From Flavobacterium glycines (lineage in GTDB: Bacteria; Bacteroidota; Bacteroidia; Flavobacteriales; Flavobacteriaceae), in assembly GCF_900100165.1 (NCBI RefSeq), contig NZ_FNEO01000001.1, forward strand, positions 806,001 to 870,000: 64,000 bases of DNA, in the 5' to 3' direction. The notes below the pieces were generated by a model. It was not told where the DNA came from, did not search any database, and saw only the letters and a list, made by a program, of their open reading frames with translations. Both the position numbers and the translations under genes were made by a program. Positions 16,250-28,820 of the stretch are shown here, piece after piece. Position 1 is the stretch's first letter, and each line of letters opens with the position of its first letter.

Positions 16250-17551
16250 ATGCAAGTAACCAATCAGTTGGGAGACCAACACTCTGTTCCAACAGAAAAG
16301 GGGCAAGGACCAAATTATGTATTGCCTTTTATTTTAATAACGAGTTTGTTTTTCCTTTGGGGAATGGCTCATAATTTGGATTCAATTTTGATTCCGCACC
16401 TTAAAAAAGCCTGTCAGTTAAACAACCGTCAATCGACATTGATTGATACTTCGGTGTTTTTGGCTTATTTCCTGATGGCGATTCCTGCGGGAATGATTAT
16501 CAAAAAAGTAGGTTATAAAAACAGTATTATTATCGGACTTTTGGTTTTTGCAACTGGGGCATTTTTGTTTGTTCCGGCAGCGAATACTCAGGCTTACGAA
16601 TTGTTTTTAGTTGCCTTATTCATCATTGGTTGCGGATTAACTATTCTGGAAACCAGTGCTAATCCGTATGCTGCTATTTTAGGGCCGCCGGAATCTTCGT
16701 CTAAACGATTGAATTTGGCTGCTTCATTCAACGGTTTGGCTGCGATGGTGGCACCAATTGTAGGTTCGATGTTTATTCTTTCCGGAAAAAGTTTTACTCC
16801 TGAGCAAATGGCAGCTATGCCGGAAGCGGAAAGATTAACTTATTTAGCAGGTGAAGCGGCAGCAGTAAAATTACCTTACATCATTCTGGGAACTATATTG
16901 GTTTTAGTGGCAGTTTTATTTTATTTCATGCACTTGCCATCTATGAAACCGGAACATACAGAAGTTGAGGTAAAACCAGGATTTTTCTCTGTTTTAAAAC
17001 ACCGTCATTTGAGCTGGGCAGTAGTGGCACAATTTTTCTATGTTGGGGCACAGGTTTGTGTGACGAGTTTCTTTATCAGAATGGCAGAGCAAGGCGCTAA
17101 TATGGACGAAATTACAGCGGCGTACTACTTAGGACTTTATGGAGTGCTGTTCATGGCGGGAAGATTCATTGGAACTTTCTTTTTGAAATATGTAAAAGAT
17201 TATGTGTTACTTTCTATCTATGCGGTTTTGAGTGCGATTCTTTGTGCTGTGGCAATTTACGGAAGCGGTATTTATGTTATCTATGCTTTGGGTGCTATCG
17301 GATTTTTTATGTCGATTATGTTCCCAACCATTTTCTCTTTAGGTTTAGTGGGATTAAAAAGCAATACCGAAACAGGTTCCTCATGGTTAGTAATGTCTAT
17401 TGTAGGAGGAGCGATTTTACCTTACGGAATGGGAACTTTGATTGATATGAATCATGATGATATTCAATCAGGTTATTTGATTCCGTTAGTGTGTTTCTTA
17501 ATCATTCTTTATTTTGGAGTGTTTGGACACAAGGTGAAAAAAGTAGCTTAA
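16250..17551 (+). CDS. FucP-type MFS sugar:proton symporter
   Basis: A 433-residue major facilitator of the fucose-galactose-glucose:H+ symporter family with 12 predicted membrane helices. The first helix reads SLFFLWGMAHNLDSILIPHL, giving Asp44. Helix 4 carries FIIGCGLTILETSANPY with Glu134. In E. coli FucP the corresponding acidic residues (Asp46 and Glu135) act in proton coupling and substrate binding, so the protein is probably functional. It closes the plus-strand run and is followed by a strong bidirectional terminator. It supplies a second uptake route beside the SSS carrier, likely for a deoxyhexose or galactose-like sugar. The symbol fucP is avoided because the substrate is unproven. 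Confidence 0.9.
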   Translation: MQVTNQLGDQHSVPTEKGQGPNYVLPFILITSLFFLWGMAHNLDSILIPHLKKACQLNNRQSTLIDTSVFLAYFLMAIPAGMIIKKVGYKNSIIIGLLVFATGAFLFVPAANTQAYELFLVALFIIGCGLTILETSANPYAAILGPPESSSKRLNLAASFNGLAAMVAPIVGSMFILSGKSFTPEQMAAMPEAERLTYLAGEAAAVKLPYIILGTILVLVAVLFYFMHLPSMKPEHTEVEVKPGFFSVLKHRHLSWAVVAQFFYVGAQVCVTSFFIRMAEQGANMDEITAAYYLGLYGVLFMAGRFIGTFFLKYVKDYVLLSIYAVLSAILCAVAIYGSGIYVIYALGAIGFFMSIMFPTIFSLGLVGLKSNTETGSSWLVMSIVGGAILPYGMGTLIDMNHDDIQSGYLIPLVCFLIILYFGVFGHKVKKVA

Positions 17552-17573
17552 ATTCCTTTTTTTATAGAATAGC

Positions 17574-17607
17574 AAACCCCTCTTTTCAGGAATGAAAAGA
17601 GGGGTTT
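17574..17607. terminator. Bidirectional terminator hairpin
   Basis: A perfect 14-bp stem (AAACCCCTCTTTTC with GAAAAGAGGGGTTT) and a six-base loop lie between the convergent permease gene and the lipoprotein gene. T-rich runs occur on both sides. The stop codon of the minus-strand gene lies inside the stem. Confidence 0.85.
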
Positions 17608-18584
17608 TGTAATTTTGAATAGTATATGCGTACTTCAGAATTTACAGGAGTTCCATATACTTTAGCTGGTATCCATTTAGTGTTTTTCAATTCATTTCTT
17701 ATAATTTCTTCATCTTTATTAATATCTCTGGATATTTTTAAATCCTCTATTCTTCCAAGCTTATTGACAGTGAATAATAAGCTACAGCTGAAGTAGTTCC
17801 CTTTTATAAGTTTTGGTAAAACGGTATGGAAATATTTTTTAGTATTTTTATTTCCTCCAATAAAGTTAGGATATTGAAATGATTTTAGCTTTTTTTCATC
17901 TTTATTTTTATTCCATATTGTATCTAATGAAAAAACAGAAATTGGGACTATTAATTTATATTCATCTGGGATTTTATGTTGAAAGTCTTTGTCATTTTTA
18001 ACGATATTTTCTATAGATTTTATTTTATAATATCGTTTTGTACTTCCTAGAATTTTCATTTCATATTCTAATGCTGTTTCGTTATCAAAAGTCAGAGGAG
18101 TATTTGGAAAAACTATTCCAGTTTTTATTTTGTCAGTTGTCCAAAGACTAATTTTGACTTGTTCCCCTAAATTCATGATTATCTCTCTACATTTGTAACC
18201 TAGAATATTTTTGTAATTATTAGTTTTTGTAATTATAGTATCACCATAAGCTGACCCCATTTGTAATAATTCCATTTGTTTAATTGACGAATAGAAAAAA
18301 TGACTTTCTTTTAATTTTTGATTTAAAGCAAATCGGCTATTTAAATGTAGAACTTCAGAAATTTTTTTGTTTACGATTGTTATCTTAGAAGTAGTAAATA
18401 ATAGGTCTTCATAAATCCTCACATTTTGATCATCAAACTTGACATCAAAATCAAATGGAATTCCTAAAATTTTACTTGTATAAATTAAATGTCCACTATT
18501 TAACTCCTTATTTTCTATATGAAAATTGTCTCTTTTACACGAAATACTTATTAAAATCAGAGTTAGTAATATTGTTTTTTTCAA
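17586..18584 (-). CDS. Lipoprotein with GLPGLI-like and TonB C-terminal-like parts
   Basis: A 332-residue protein with a lipoprotein signal (LTLILISISC, Cys16 lipidated). The middle part, about residues 60-190, contains NILGYKCREIIMNLGEQVK followed by a short WTTDKIKTG stretch, the pattern of GLPGLI/DUF4412-type proteins of Bacteroidota. The last 75 residues (LFTVNKLGRIEDLKISRDIN, then a W-x-P-A-x-x-x-G-x-P-V pattern) resemble the TonB C-terminal domain. There is no N-terminal membrane anchor of the TonB type and no Pro-rich spacer. It stands alone between terminator and promoter regions. Role unknown; the fold assignment of the two parts is moderately sure. Confidence 0.6.
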   Translation of the reverse strand: MKKTILLTLILISISCKRDNFHIENKELNSGHLIYTSKILGIPFDFDVKFDDQNVRIYEDLLFTTSKITIVNKKISEVLHLNSRFALNQKLKESHFFYSSIKQMELLQMGSAYGDTIITKTNNYKNILGYKCREIIMNLGEQVKISLWTTDKIKTGIVFPNTPLTFDNETALEYEMKILGSTKRYYKIKSIENIVKNDKDFQHKIPDEYKLIVPISVFSLDTIWNKNKDEKKLKSFQYPNFIGGNKNTKKYFHTVLPKLIKGNYFSCSLLFTVNKLGRIEDLKISRDINKDEEIIRNELKNTKWIPAKVYGTPVNSEVRIYYSKLQNPSFHS

Positions 18585-18772
18585 AGTTCTTCTTGTTTAA
18601 ATTTTCCACCAAGATACTATTATTTCATTAAGAAAGACAATACTTACTTTCTGAGGTTTGAAATAAATGGTTTAAATTAATTAAAGACTTTAATAAAATT
18701 TTAAATAAATTTACAGGATAATCGATTACATTTATTGTTATAATCAAAAAATAATTCTAAAAAAAAAGAAGA

Positions 18773-20458
18773 ATGAAAAATAAATCAAGAAATTTTTTGT
18801 TTGCTGCTTTTGTTGTCATGCTATCGGGCTGGGCGCAAAACAGCGTCGCTCAAAATGCAAATCCTGTGAAAAATATAGAGGGAATTAGCATGTTGAATAC
18901 ACTTCAGGTAAAAGAGCCTGTTATTCCTAATAACTCAGTAAACATCAAAGATTTTGGTGCTGTGAATGGGGGCTATGTTTTAAATACCAAAGCTTTTGCC
19001 GATGCTATTGATGCTGTTTCCCAAAAAGGAGGAGGAAAAGTAATTATTCCTGCCGGGATTTGGTTAACAGGTCCGATTATTTTGAAAAGCAATTTGGAAT
19101 TACATGCCGAAAGAGGTGCTTTAATCAAGTTTTCACCGGATAAAAGTTTGTATCCATTAGTTGAAACCAGTTTTGAAGGATTAAATACCTGGCGTTGTAT
19201 CTCGCCTATATATGGTAAAAATTTAGAAAATGTTGCCTTTACCGGAAGCGGAGTTTGGGATGGTTCAGGCGAAGTGTGGAGGCAGGTTAAAAAAGCGAAA
19301 CTTACCGAAAGTCAATGGAAAAAATTTGTTGCTTCAGGCGGAGTTGTAAATAAAGCACAAACAAGCTGGTATCCATCAGAAGTTTTTATGAATGCATCTG
19401 AAGGTGCTGATCAAAATGTTCGTTTGGATTTGAAAACTAAAGAAGATTTTGAAAAAATTCATGATTTTCTTCGTCCGGTGTTGGTAAGTATCCAAAACAG
19501 TAAAAATGTTCTTTTTGACGGGCCGGTGTTTCAAAATTCGCCAGCATGGAATATTCATCCTTTGATGATTGAAAATTTGATTGTTCGTAATGTAACCGTT
19601 CGTAATCCATGGTTTTCTCAAAACGGGGACGGATTGGACGTAGAATCCTGTAAAAATGTATTGGTAGAAAATTCCAGTTTTGATGTGGGAGACGATGCCA
19701 TTTGTATTAAATCAGGAAAAGATAAAGACGGTCGTGATCGTGGTATTCCTTGTGAAAATATTATTGTCAGAAACAATATTGTGTATCATGGTCATGGTGG
19801 TGTGACTGTGGGAAGTGAAATGTCCGGAGGAGTGAAGAATTTACAAGTTTATAATTGTTCATTTATGGGAACTGATGTGGGATTGCGTTTTAAAAGTAAC
19901 CGTGGACGTGGCGGAGTTGTTGAAAATATCTTTATTTCGGATATTTATATGACCGATATTCCATCACAGGCTATTTCTTTCGACTTGTATTATGGAGGAA
20001 AATCAATAGCTGAACAGTTGGAAGAAGGCGGAAACAAGGTGAGTAATAAAGCGCTTCCTGTTGACGAAAAAACACCACAGTTTAAGAATATTTCGATGAA
20101 TAACATCACTATTGCCGGAGCGCAACAAGCGGTATTTTTACAAGGTTTACCTGAGATGAATCTTGAAAATATTTCTATTTCTAATTTAATTGCAAAAGCC
20201 GATAAAGGTGTTACCATTATTGACGGAAACGGAATCAAAATTAGCGATGCAAAATTTGATATTAAAGACAGCAATGTATTTACCATTTATAATGTAAAAA
20301 ACAGCGCTTTGAAAAATGTTGAAATCAATTCGACTTCTCCAAAAGCTGTTACGATCAATGGGGAAGCTTGCCAAAATATTGATTTAACTTCTTCTTCAAG
20401 TTTATCTAAGAAAACATTCATTGGGGAAACAGTTCCTAAAAAAGCAGTGAAATTGTAA
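18773..20458 (+). CDS. GH28 polygalacturonase-type glycoside hydrolase
   Basis: A 561-residue secreted pectinase with a signal peptide ending near SVAQ (residue 27). The right-handed beta-helix carries the full GH28 catalytic set: NGDGLD (Asp286, Asp289), GDDAICIKSG (Asp307, Asp308), GHGGVTVGS (His341) and RFK (Arg372-Lys374). It hydrolyses alpha-1,4-galacturonosyl bonds by inversion. A segment at about 168-200 (WRQVKKAKLTESQWKKF) is an insertion seen in Bacteroidota exo-type members, so it may be an exo-enzyme acting on oligogalacturonides in the periplasm. The pectate lyase gene follows on the same strand after a terminator-like hairpin. No SusC/SusD pair for pectin is in this window. Confidence 0.92.
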   Translation: MKNKSRNFLFAAFVVMLSGWAQNSVAQNANPVKNIEGISMLNTLQVKEPVIPNNSVNIKDFGAVNGGYVLNTKAFADAIDAVSQKGGGKVIIPAGIWLTGPIILKSNLELHAERGALIKFSPDKSLYPLVETSFEGLNTWRCISPIYGKNLENVAFTGSGVWDGSGEVWRQVKKAKLTESQWKKFVASGGVVNKAQTSWYPSEVFMNASEGADQNVRLDLKTKEDFEKIHDFLRPVLVSIQNSKNVLFDGPVFQNSPAWNIHPLMIENLIVRNVTVRNPWFSQNGDGLDVESCKNVLVENSSFDVGDDAICIKSGKDKDGRDRGIPCENIIVRNNIVYHGHGGVTVGSEMSGGVKNLQVYNCSFMGTDVGLRFKSNRGRGGVVENIFISDIYMTDIPSQAISFDLYYGGKSIAEQLEEGGNKVSNKALPVDEKTPQFKNISMNNITIAGAQQAVFLQGLPEMNLENISISNLIAKADKGVTIIDGNGIKISDAKFDIKDSNVFTIYNVKNSALKNVEINSTSPKAVTINGEACQNIDLTSSSSLSKKTFIGETVPKKAVKL

Positions 20459-20475
20459 TAGAAAATAAAATTACT

Positions 20476-20509
20476 AAAATCTCCAAAGTCGTCTGATTTT
20501 GGAGATTTT
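20476..20509 (+). terminator. Terminator after GH28 gene
   Basis: A 12-bp stem, AAAATCTCCAAA with TTTGGAGATTTT, is followed directly by a T run. It lies 18 bp after the GH28 stop and separates it from the PL10 gene. Confidence 0.75.
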
Positions 20510-20582
20510 TTTATCCAATGCATTTAAACCAAATGTTTTTTTGATACTCTAAATAAAACCAACCCTCAAAAAATTATAAACT

Positions 20583-21770
20583 ATGAACCGAACAAAAAGA
20601 AATTATCTGGCATTGCTAACGGTATTTGCCTTATCGGGTACTTTTGTAAATGCTCAATCGGATAAAAAAGAAGCCGAAATGATTACGACCAAACCATTTG
20701 GTGATAGCGAAAGACATTGGTACGGAATTAAAGATGAAAGTAACTTAATAAATCCGGTTCCTAATCAACCTAAATATTCGGATTCCGATTATACTAAAAT
20801 TGCTGATAATATGATTCTTTTTCAACGTGCTAACGGTGGCTGGCCAAAGAATTATGATATGAAGGCAATACTAACGCCTGAACAAGTAGAGAAAGTAGCT
20901 TCTACCAAAGCGATTTTGCATACTACTTTTGACAACGAAACGACTTATACCCATATTTATTATTTAGCACAGGTTTATACCGTTACGCAAATTGAAAAAT
21001 ACAAAGAAGCCTGTTTAAAAGGAATTCAGTTTGTTATGGATGCGCAATATGCTAATGGCGGATGGCCTCAATATTTTCCGTTAGAAAAAGGCTACAGTCG
21101 TCACATTACTTTTAACGATGGTGCTTATATGGGCATTATCAATTTATTGGATAAGATAGTCAATAATAATCCTAATTTTTCTTTTGTAGATGAAGGAACG
21201 AAAGCGAAAGTTACTCTGGCTTACAATAAAGGAATTGATTGTATTTTAAATATGCAAATCAAGGATAACGGAAGATTAACCGCCTGGTGTCAACAACATG
21301 ATGAGGAAACGTTGTTGCCTGCCTGGGCACGAAAATTTGAACCGCCAAGTATTTGTAATGCTGAAAGTGTTGGTGTTGTTTTGTTTTTGATGAAAATAAA
21401 AAATCCAAATGACAGAATCATTCAGGCGATACAAAGTGCTGTAAAATGGTTTGCCGATTCCAGAATTTACAACACCAGAACGGAGTCTTTTGAAATACAG
21501 GGATTCGAATCCAAATACAAAACCGTGAAACGCGATGTTAGAGTGGTAACCGATCTAACAGCTCCGCCTATTTGGACCCGTTATTATGAGTTAGGAAGCC
21601 ATAAACCTTTGTTCTCTGACCGAAATAGTGAGTTTTTGTATTCCTTGGCTGAGGTGAGTGTAGAGCGCCGCAGTGGTTATTCCTGGTATACTTATGAGCC
21701 TCAGAAAGCACTGGATAAATATGCCGACTGGCAAAAAAAATATGCTGCAACTAATGATGTTTTGAAATGA
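20583..21770 (+). CDS. PL10 pectate lyase
   Basis: A 395-residue secreted lyase with a signal peptide ending near VNAQ (residue 25). The (alpha/alpha)3-barrel signature of polysaccharide lyase family 10 is clear: RANGGWPKNYDM, TFDNETTYTHIYYLA, QYANGGWPQYFPL, TFNDGAYMGIINLL and TRYYELG near the C-terminus. PL10 enzymes cleave polygalacturonate by calcium-dependent beta-elimination with an arginine base. It follows the GH28 gene and together they would convert pectate to saturated and unsaturated galacturonides. A T-rich terminator hairpin follows. No carbohydrate-binding module is attached. Confidence 0.93.
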   Translation: MNRTKRNYLALLTVFALSGTFVNAQSDKKEAEMITTKPFGDSERHWYGIKDESNLINPVPNQPKYSDSDYTKIADNMILFQRANGGWPKNYDMKAILTPEQVEKVASTKAILHTTFDNETTYTHIYYLAQVYTVTQIEKYKEACLKGIQFVMDAQYANGGWPQYFPLEKGYSRHITFNDGAYMGIINLLDKIVNNNPNFSFVDEGTKAKVTLAYNKGIDCILNMQIKDNGRLTAWCQQHDEETLLPAWARKFEPPSICNAESVGVVLFLMKIKNPNDRIIQAIQSAVKWFADSRIYNTRTESFEIQGFESKYKTVKRDVRVVTDLTAPPIWTRYYELGSHKPLFSDRNSEFLYSLAEVSVERRSGYSWYTYEPQKALDKYADWQKKYAATNDVLK

Positions 21771-21815
21771 AAATGATTTGAATTTAAAACTGACATGTAA
21801 GTCTACATATGAAAA

Positions 21816-21845
21816 AAAACCAGTGAGGTATTCTTCACTGGTTTT
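21816..21845. terminator. Bidirectional terminator between PL10 and GH97 genes
   Basis: An 11-bp stem AAAACCAGTGA / TCACTGGTTTT with an eight-base loop, flanked by an A run on the left and T-rich sequence on the right, lies between convergent genes. Confidence 0.75.
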
Positions 21846-21890
21846 AACTAATTTATTGTAAATCTGTTTTTGTTTTAGGACTAATTACAA

Positions 21891-25792
<3,902 letters not shown>

Positions 25793-25817
25793 AAAAAATA
25801 AGATTTGGAATTAAAAT

Positions 25818-25846
25818 AACAGTGCCATCGCTTTAATGGCACTGTT
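25818..25846 (-). promoter_or_regulatory. Intra-operon hairpin between SusE/F-like and GH66 genes
   Basis: A perfect 11-bp stem AACAGTGCCAT / ATGGCACTGTT with a seven-base loop fills the 74-bp gap between the surface-binding gene and the enzyme genes. It has no T run after it in the transcribed direction, so it is more likely an mRNA-stabilising or processing hairpin than a terminator. It would let the Sus proteins and the enzymes be made in different amounts. Confidence 0.5.
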
Positions 25847-25866
25847 GAAAATTTGAAATATGGCTA

Positions 25867-27315
25867 TTAATTGATAGTCATCACATGGGTATCTAAGTTT
25901 ATCGAAATAGTATGAGCTCCTCCAGAAAGTACTTTCCATTTATTGTCCGGACCATTACAGCCATGAGTAATAATATAAGTACCATCTGAAATGGATTGAT
26001 TAGCTGTAGCAGGATTAATCCAATCTCCATCACACCAGTCTCCTTTGAATTTTGAAATTTTAAATTCTCCCGCATTCAACTGACCACTAAAAGTATAAAC
26101 CCCATTTGAATAAGTCATAGGAGAGGGACTTCCTATATTCCAACCGTTAGGGCCTCCATCACCAATAATATATAAATTGACTTTTTGAATACTGATGGTA
26201 TTGTTAGAGGTGTTTAATGTGATTTTATATCTTCCAGCCTCTGAAGACGAAACATTCCATTTGTTGTCCGGGTTGCAACCTGAACTTTGAGCAACTGAAG
26301 TGCCTGATAAAGCCTGACCATCAGTTAAAGGACGATACCATTCTCCACACCAGTTTCCCGTTGAACCGGCTAAAATTTTAAAACTTCCTGCTGTCAAATT
26401 AGCTTCATAAGTGAATATAAACGGATTAGCCGTACTTTGAGTAAACGCTTGTGGAGAATCTATATTCCAGCCACTTGGCGAAGCATCACCCACAATCCAA
26501 ATTTGAGAAAATGGCGGAGCTGTCAAACGTTCCATGCTGATGGTTAAATTCAATAAATCTACTGTTACTTTATATTGTCCTGCTTGTGTAATTTCCCATT
26601 TTAAATCATCCCCGCTTCCATTTTGATTGTAGACTATTTTTGTTGCGTCAGTTGCATTTTTAGTGTAAAAATCCTGACACCAGCAACCGTCCTTGTTTAC
26701 CGGTAATTTAAAAGCTCCCACGCTTAATGATCCCTGATAAACAAATGTTCCCGAAGTTGTTGAAGGAGTCATTTCTACCGCATTTGAAATATTCCATCCG
26801 GCTGGAGTAGCATCCCCAACCATAAATAATGTTGTAGAAACGGGTTTGTAAGCTGTTAATGAAAAAGTAACCATTGAAACCTGAGGCTCTGTTTCTAAAC
26901 CTGCAACTGTTGCAATAATTTTGGCTTCAAAGTTTTGAGCTATTCCCGGGTTAATTCCAAAAGTATTTAACAAAATAAAATTTAAGTTTTTAATACTGAT
27001 CGACTGGGAAAATTTATTGACACCTAAATCATATTCAAGAGCATTGGCAAAATTATTATTCGCTTTATCGATTTGTAATTTATAGCTAATCGAAGCGCTT
27101 GTTCCCTGATTGCTTCCAGTAGTCCAATTAAAAGTGATATTCTCATTTTGTTTTGACTCTAGTAGCACTAAATCCGGGTTGGAAATAGTCAGTTTTAACT
27201 CATTGTTGTAATTAACAACTGAATCTGTTAAGGTCTCTTCACATGAAGTATTCAGTAATGCCATAAATAAGACACTAAGAAAGTAAACTGTTTTTATAAA
27301 AATATTTTTTTTCAT
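25867..27315 (-). CDS. SusE/SusF-like surface glycan-binding lipoprotein
   Basis: A 482-residue lipoprotein with the signal LLNTSC (Cys25). After an N-terminal Ig-like SusE domain (about residues 35-150) there are three tandem repeats of about 100 residues, each starting with a glycan-binding hallmark: MVGDATPAGWNI, IVGDASPSGWNI and IIGDGGPNGWNI. The repeats have tryptophans (NWCGEWY, DWCDGDW) that may stack on sugars. SusE and SusF of the starch system use the same layout to hold glycan on the cell surface. It follows the SusD gene by 11 bp. A starch or dextran ligand is inferred from the neighbouring GH66 and GH97. Confidence 0.9.
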   Translation of the reverse strand: MKKNIFIKTVYFLSVLFMALLNTSCEETLTDSVVNYNNELKLTISNPDLVLLESKQNENITFNWTTGSNQGTSASISYKLQIDKANNNFANALEYDLGVNKFSQSISIKNLNFILLNTFGINPGIAQNFEAKIIATVAGLETEPQVSMVTFSLTAYKPVSTTLFMVGDATPAGWNISNAVEMTPSTTSGTFVYQGSLSVGAFKLPVNKDGCWCQDFYTKNATDATKIVYNQNGSGDDLKWEITQAGQYKVTVDLLNLTISMERLTAPPFSQIWIVGDASPSGWNIDSPQAFTQSTANPFIFTYEANLTAGSFKILAGSTGNWCGEWYRPLTDGQALSGTSVAQSSGCNPDNKWNVSSSEAGRYKITLNTSNNTISIQKVNLYIIGDGGPNGWNIGSPSPMTYSNGVYTFSGQLNAGEFKISKFKGDWCDGDWINPATANQSISDGTYIITHGCNGPDNKWKVLSGGAHTISINLDTHVMTIN

Positions 27316-27326
27316 AATATCTAATG

Positions 27327-28808
27327 TTAATAACCAGGATTCTGGGTTAATTTTGAATTTCTGTCTCTTTCTATCTGAGGTATTGGAAATAATAAATGCT
27401 TTTGCGTAGCATTTGTTTTTCCAATAGAATGAAGAAAATCGAGAGCATATTGACCATTGTTTACACGTATCAGGTCAAACCATCTTTGACCTTCAAAAGC
27501 CAATTCTATTCTTCTTTCATGCAATACTTTTTCTCTGAACTGATCTTTACTCAAACCTGTAGCAATGTTTGGAAGTCCGGCCCGATTTCTAACTTTATTT
27601 AATGGAATTTCAGCTTGCGAGGTTTGTCCCAATTCGTTGAGTGCTTCTGCTTTCATCAAAAGAATACTTGAAAATCGCAATACAGGAAAGTTCATTGGGC
27701 TGTTGTCATAGGAAGAAGAAATACTCAATGGTACTAAAAACTTTCTCACATTATAACCCGTACTTGAATAGGAAGCCTGGTATGATTTTCCGTCAAATTG
27801 AGGAGCTCCTTCATACAAAACGGTTATATTTTTTCTTTTGTCATTAGCTTCATAATCATTGATGAATTCCGTTGTTGGTTGGTTCCATCCAAATCCCCCT
27901 CCAACAAAATTGGCACCTCTTGGTCCCATAAAAGGACTGGTCCATGAAGCCTGATTTTCATTGCTCCAAAAACTATAACCGCCATCGCTTGCATATTGCA
28001 CTTCAAAAAGAGACTCAACAGAATTTTCAGCAGCAGTATTAAAATTATCACCATAGTTGGTATTCAATGCAAAGCCTAAACCTTCAACCTGAGTAGTCAA
28101 ATCAACCACTTTTTGCCAATTATTTCCCAGAGTAAGATAAACTTCTGCCAATTCTCCCAAAGCAGCTCCTTTATTGGCTCTGCCAATATCACTTCCTGAG
28201 TACTCACTTTTATTTGGCAACAATTCGGCAGCCTTTTCTAAATCGGAAATAATTTGCTGATAAACTAAATCTTTAGAGACTCTGGCAGGATATAAATCGG
28301 TATCAGAACTTCCTGGTTCTGTAATTAAAGGGACATCTCCAAAGAAACGCACCAAGATGAAATAATAATGTGCTCTCAGGAAATAAGCTTCGCCCATAGA
28401 ACGTTTTTTGATATTTTCGTCAATGTTTAAATTTGGAGCTACTTTCAAAACAGTATTAGCCATCAATATTCCTGGCCAAGGGCCTCTCCAGATATCCAAA
28501 ACACCTTGATTATCGGTAGCTGTTGTAAAATTAGACATATCCTGAGTTTCAATACCATCAGATCCGCCGCCAGCACCTACAATACTATTACCTGCCATAA
28601 TATCTGAAGTCCACATTCTCAAATTATATAACTTTGGCCATTGCAAAGGTTGATATGCTCCATTTACTATTGTAATCAATTCAGCCGCATTTTTTGGATA
28701 ATTAGAGGTATTAATAGTATCCAAAGGGGCTTTGTCTAAGAAATCACTGGAACATTGTGTACAAGCAATAATTGCTGTTACAAAAACTATTTTCTTTATA
28801 AATTTCAT
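27327..28808 (-). CDS. SusD/RagB-family nutrient-binding lipoprotein
   Basis: A 493-residue outer-membrane lipoprotein (signal ACTQC, Cys19) with the SusD fold: the N-terminal SSDFLDKAPLDTI block, the RAHYYFILVRFFGDVPLI TPR helix near residue 145, and the C-terminal RFSSILLMKAEALNELG and RRIELAFEGQRWFDLIR blocks ending in PIPQIERDRN. It binds glycan and caps the SusC pore. The gene lies 12 bp after the SusC gene, in the standard order. The ligand is probably the alpha-glucan attacked by the GH66 enzyme. Confidence 0.95.
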   Translation of the reverse strand: MKFIKKIVFVTAIIACTQCSSDFLDKAPLDTINTSNYPKNAAELITIVNGAYQPLQWPKLYNLRMWTSDIMAGNSIVGAGGGSDGIETQDMSNFTTATDNQGVLDIWRGPWPGILMANTVLKVAPNLNIDENIKKRSMGEAYFLRAHYYFILVRFFGDVPLITEPGSSDTDLYPARVSKDLVYQQIISDLEKAAELLPNKSEYSGSDIGRANKGAALGELAEVYLTLGNNWQKVVDLTTQVEGLGFALNTNYGDNFNTAAENSVESLFEVQYASDGGYSFWSNENQASWTSPFMGPRGANFVGGGFGWNQPTTEFINDYEANDKRKNITVLYEGAPQFDGKSYQASYSSTGYNVRKFLVPLSISSSYDNSPMNFPVLRFSSILLMKAEALNELGQTSQAEIPLNKVRNRAGLPNIATGLSKDQFREKVLHERRIELAFEGQRWFDLIRVNNGQYALDFLHSIGKTNATQKHLLFPIPQIERDRNSKLTQNPGY

Positions 28809-28820
28809 TTTTTTATTTTT

